64,000 bases of DNA from Litorimonas sp. (GTDB lineage: Bacteria; Pseudomonadota; Alphaproteobacteria; Caulobacterales; Maricaulaceae), in assembly GCA_029936425.1 (NCBI GenBank), contig JAPYSU010000002.1, positions 1 through 64,000 of the forward strand. The letters run 5' to 3'. The translations under genes and the position numbers were made by a program. Within the stretch, counting starts at the first letter, position 1. Each line of letters starts with the position of its first letter. This document shows, piece after piece, positions 61,692 to 64,000 of this stretch. Under the pieces are notes generated by a model. That model saw only the letters and a program-made list of their open reading frames with translations. It ran no database searches and was not told where the DNA came from.

Positions 61692-63410
61692 TCAATCTGG
61701 CTTGTGTGAAGAATTGATGATTGGGTTAAGAATGTCTGCCCAGATTTTGTACCCTTTTTCATTCAAGTGAAGGCCATCCGGGCTAAGTTCTTCTTTTAAA
61801 GTGCCGTCCTCAGTTTCGAAAGCAGGTGCCAGATCCAAATACTCTGCGCCCGTTTCTGTAGCCACTTTTCTTAGAGCTTTGTTATATTCCACGACCATGG
61901 GCATCGCCCCCTGCTCTCTTGGCAGAATAGACTGAATATATATTTCGGTTTCGGGCAACTCTGTGGAGACGCGTTCGATAAATGACTTTACCGGGCCTGC
62001 CACTTGCTGGCTGGTATGGTTATATCCAATATCGTTGGTGCCAATAAGAATGAACATTTTATCCGGCTTGTGCCGTAAAACTTCAGGAAGACGCGCCTGA
62101 AGTCCGACCGCCGTATCCCAGCCTATACCATGATTTAAAACCTTCCCGTCGAGAAAGCCGTAATCCCGCCAACCCTGCGTAATGCTATCGCCGGCCAATA
62201 GCGTCCCGCCTGTCATTGGAGGCAGCGCCTTAATCTCGGAGAGCCTTTTTGAGAACATCTCCTTCCCACCTTCGGCCAAATCATGTTGGGGCATAATCGG
62301 TATCTTTATGAGCGGATATGACCAGTTGGTTTGGGCTGCAATATGCACGCCCAGCTGATTGGCCATCTTTTTCATGCTGTCTCGTCCCGGATGATAGAGA
62401 CAGCTCCATTTTAGGCCTGTTTCTGAAAGGTTCAGATTGATCGTCGAAATGTCGGGATCACCAAGTTCCTGCATGGCCCAGTCTATACTTTGACGAACGG
62501 ATTCCAGTCTTTCTCCCTCCAGCAGGGGGCCATTCACAGTCACAATATGGGCTTTGGGAAACTGCGCCCTCAAGTCAGACAGCATCTCTTTGTAACCAAG
62601 ACGGAATTTCTCAAGGCCGGGATTTATGACGGACCAATCATTTGTGCCCAGAGCTGTCACAATGATATCCGGACGAAACAAATCATCATCCCATTGACTC
62701 CCATTGTCCGGCAAAGCAGAGTCTATCTGCAACGGCATAACTGGCGCAGGGTTAGCATCGTAATTGTGAACAACGCCGCGTCCGGAAATGGCGATCAACT
62801 GCGCCTCCGCGCCGAACTGATCTGCCGTCAGACTGGCATAGCTTTGCAAGGGTGCATTGGTCTCCGGGGTATAGGCACAGTCTTTCGTATCGCCCCGCAA
62901 GCCAAATCCGGCTGTGATAGAGTCCCCCAAAAACAAAATCTTTCGCTCAGAAGCAGGCTCGGATATAATTGGCCCGTCCACCTCGACGGACTCTATCGTA
63001 AACAATCCCGTATCGTAGACTTCCGTGCGGCGCGTCAGCTCAACATCAAAAGTTTGCGGCGCTCGGCTATCAACCAAGATGTAGCTATTCGTGCCGGGCT
63101 CTAATTTCAGGGCTGACATTTCGCCATTTACGGAGAGGTCCATAATCCCTTTCCCGCCATCTGTCAGGGTGGCGCTGAGGGTTTTCCCCTCAAACCTCAG
63201 GGAGACTCCGCTTCCGGGCCATCCCATTTTGTACCCGCCGCTCTCTGTCCGAACATAGCGCCCGAGCGGCCGCAGACCCTCGACAGTTTGCATTTGGGCG
63301 CGGCCCTCCTGAAGGGCATCAGCTGAATTCGTTTGAGCTTGGCACGCCCATAATAGAAGCGCTCCGCCCGCCCCCAAAACGATAAGGCCGCGTTTAGAAA
63401 TTATCGTCAT
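61692..63410 (-). CDS. Two-domain SGNH/GDSL esterase lipoprotein
   Basis: A 572-aa lipoprotein (Cys23, LLWAC), with AAGGGG before the ATG. An N-terminal beta-sandwich (about 45-150) plus SGNH domain FLGDSITAGFG (Ser164) resembles family CE2 acetyl-esterases, with YHPGRD late. A second complete SGNH domain begins at about 400 (AGDSITQGW, Ser409; LIGTNDIG; SPDGLHLN). It would remove ester groups from glycans in the periplasm. Position fits the glucan cluster. Confidence 0.88.
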   Translation of the reverse strand: MTIISKRGLIVLGAGGALLLWACQAQTNSADALQEGRAQMQTVEGLRPLGRYVRTESGGYKMGWPGSGVSLRFEGKTLSATLTDGGKGIMDLSVNGEMSALKLEPGTNSYILVDSRAPQTFDVELTRRTEVYDTGLFTIESVEVDGPIISEPASERKILFLGDSITAGFGLRGDTKDCAYTPETNAPLQSYASLTADQFGAEAQLIAISGRGVVHNYDANPAPVMPLQIDSALPDNGSQWDDDLFRPDIIVTALGTNDWSVINPGLEKFRLGYKEMLSDLRAQFPKAHIVTVNGPLLEGERLESVRQSIDWAMQELGDPDISTINLNLSETGLKWSCLYHPGRDSMKKMANQLGVHIAAQTNWSYPLIKIPIMPQHDLAEGGKEMFSKRLSEIKALPPMTGGTLLAGDSITQGWRDYGFLDGKVLNHGIGWDTAVGLQARLPEVLRHKPDKMFILIGTNDIGYNHTSQQVAGPVKSFIERVSTELPETEIYIQSILPREQGAMPMVVEYNKALRKVATETGAEYLDLAPAFETEDGTLKEELSPDGLHLNEKGYKIWADILNPIINSSHKPD

Positions 63411-63449
63411 ATAGCTCCCCTTTTTCCGTATTAAGGGGAGGAAACTTGT

Positions 63450-64000
63450 CTAGGTCAAGACTTTCAACGACTCCGCACTATAGGCTTGCAAATCTTCCAA
63501 ACGATCCTCTTTCACTTTCGTGGCCCAATGCGGATCTTGAATGAGAGCACGTCCAACAGCAATCAGGTCGAACTCACCCCGTTCCATACGCTCCAATAAA
63601 TTATCCAGACTCGCGACTTCTGAGCCTTCCCCTTGAAAGGCGCCAAAGAAATCGCCTTTTAAACCAACGGAGCCTACGGAAATTGTAGGAACACCTGTCA
63701 ATTTCTTGGCCCATCCGGCAAAATTCAGATCAGATCCGTCGAACTCTGGCTCCCAGAAACGGCGCTGCGAGCAATGGAGCATATCGATCCCCGCGTCGGT
63801 CAGACTTGTCAAAAACGCTTCCAGTTCTTCAGGTGTATGGGCCAGTTTTGCGGAATATTCCTGTTGCTTCCACTGCGAAATACGAATGCAGAGCGGCATG
63901 TCCGCGCCAATTTCCGCGCGGCACTTTCGAATGACTTCGCGCGCAAATTCCGCCCGATCAATCAAAGTGCCGGAATATTTATCATCGCGGCGGTTCATCA
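63450..64000 (-). CDS. Old Yellow Enzyme-family oxidoreductase (partial)
   Basis: C-terminal ~183 residues of an NADH:flavin oxidoreductase; the N-terminus lies past the window end. Seen are NRRDDKYSGTLIDRAEF, the barrel strand TISVGSVGLKGDF and the late FMN phosphate segment FDLIAVGRALIQDPHW. It reduces activated alkenes in most relatives. It is preceded on its strand by the esterase gene 39 bp away. Confidence 0.88.
   Translation of the reverse strand, partial: MNRRDDKYSGTLIDRAEFAREVIRKCRAEIGADMPLCIRISQWKQQEYSAKLAHTPEELEAFLTSLTDAGIDMLHCSQRRFWEPEFDGSDLNFAGWAKKLTGVPTISVGSVGLKGDFFGAFQGEGSEVASLDNLLERMERGEFDLIAVGRALIQDPHWATKVKEDRLEDLQAYSAESLKVLT

Overview
The window looks like the chromosome of a marine, stalk- or bud-forming type alphaproteobacterium (Caulobacterales/Maricaulales, Hyphomonadaceae-like). 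The support is a gcrA cell-cycle regulator, a PodJ-like polar organiser, a long TonB-dependent receptor beside tryptophan-halogenase-like genes, SapC, UrcA and an Entner-Doudoroff (ED) operon. Gene density is high, most genes sit in short operons, and ATGA or TAATG overlaps are common. I see no rRNA, convincing tRNA, CRISPR array, prophage or insertion sequence. The taxonomic placement is inferred from gene content only.

Layout. 0-1.4 kb: AT-rich non-coding DNA and an isolated TIR-domain gene with a Cys/His N-terminal motif. 1.4-3.6 kb: ffh-rpsP. 3.6-9 kb: ergothioneine genes egtB-egtD, a flavodoxin-like reductase, a lipoprotein hydrolase divergent from kynureninase. 9-14.3 kb: DsbD-like reductase plus redoxin, sapC, a Zur-like regulator and a thioesterase. 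14.3-21 kb: a leftward fatty-acid or branched-chain acyl-CoA catabolic operon led by a MerR regulator with a perfect 18-bp operator. 21.2-24.5 kb: PodJ-like protein and an acetyltransferase. 24.5-29 kb: EF-hand protein, argF, a UrcA protein, argD and an ABC-2 permease. 29.3-35.4 kb: BlaI/BlaR1 pair followed by a secreted-hydrolase island containing a precise 1.1-kb tandem duplication. 35.4-41.4 kb: gcrA, a SoxR box between a VOC protein and soxR, a 54-aa membrane protein, recQ and an ABC exporter.

41.4-63.4 kb is the main metabolic island. A complete ED operon (zwf-pgl-edd-glk plus a lipoprotein gluconolactonase) runs leftward from a promoter whose -35 is covered by a LacI-type palindrome. 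The lacI gene lies just upstream and eda is divergent from lacI. Next come a GH3 beta-glucosidase lipoprotein, a 1038-aa TonB-dependent receptor, and a divergent operon of four tryptophan-halogenase-family genes, the second of which has lost every catalytic motif. A two-domain SGNH esterase and a possible 23-aa membrane peptide follow. A near-identical LacI-type palindrome sits between the receptor and the halogenases. I infer one sugar regulon joining glucan uptake and cleavage to glucose breakdown, with the halogenase-like proteins as its unexplained part. The window ends inside an Old Yellow Enzyme-family gene.
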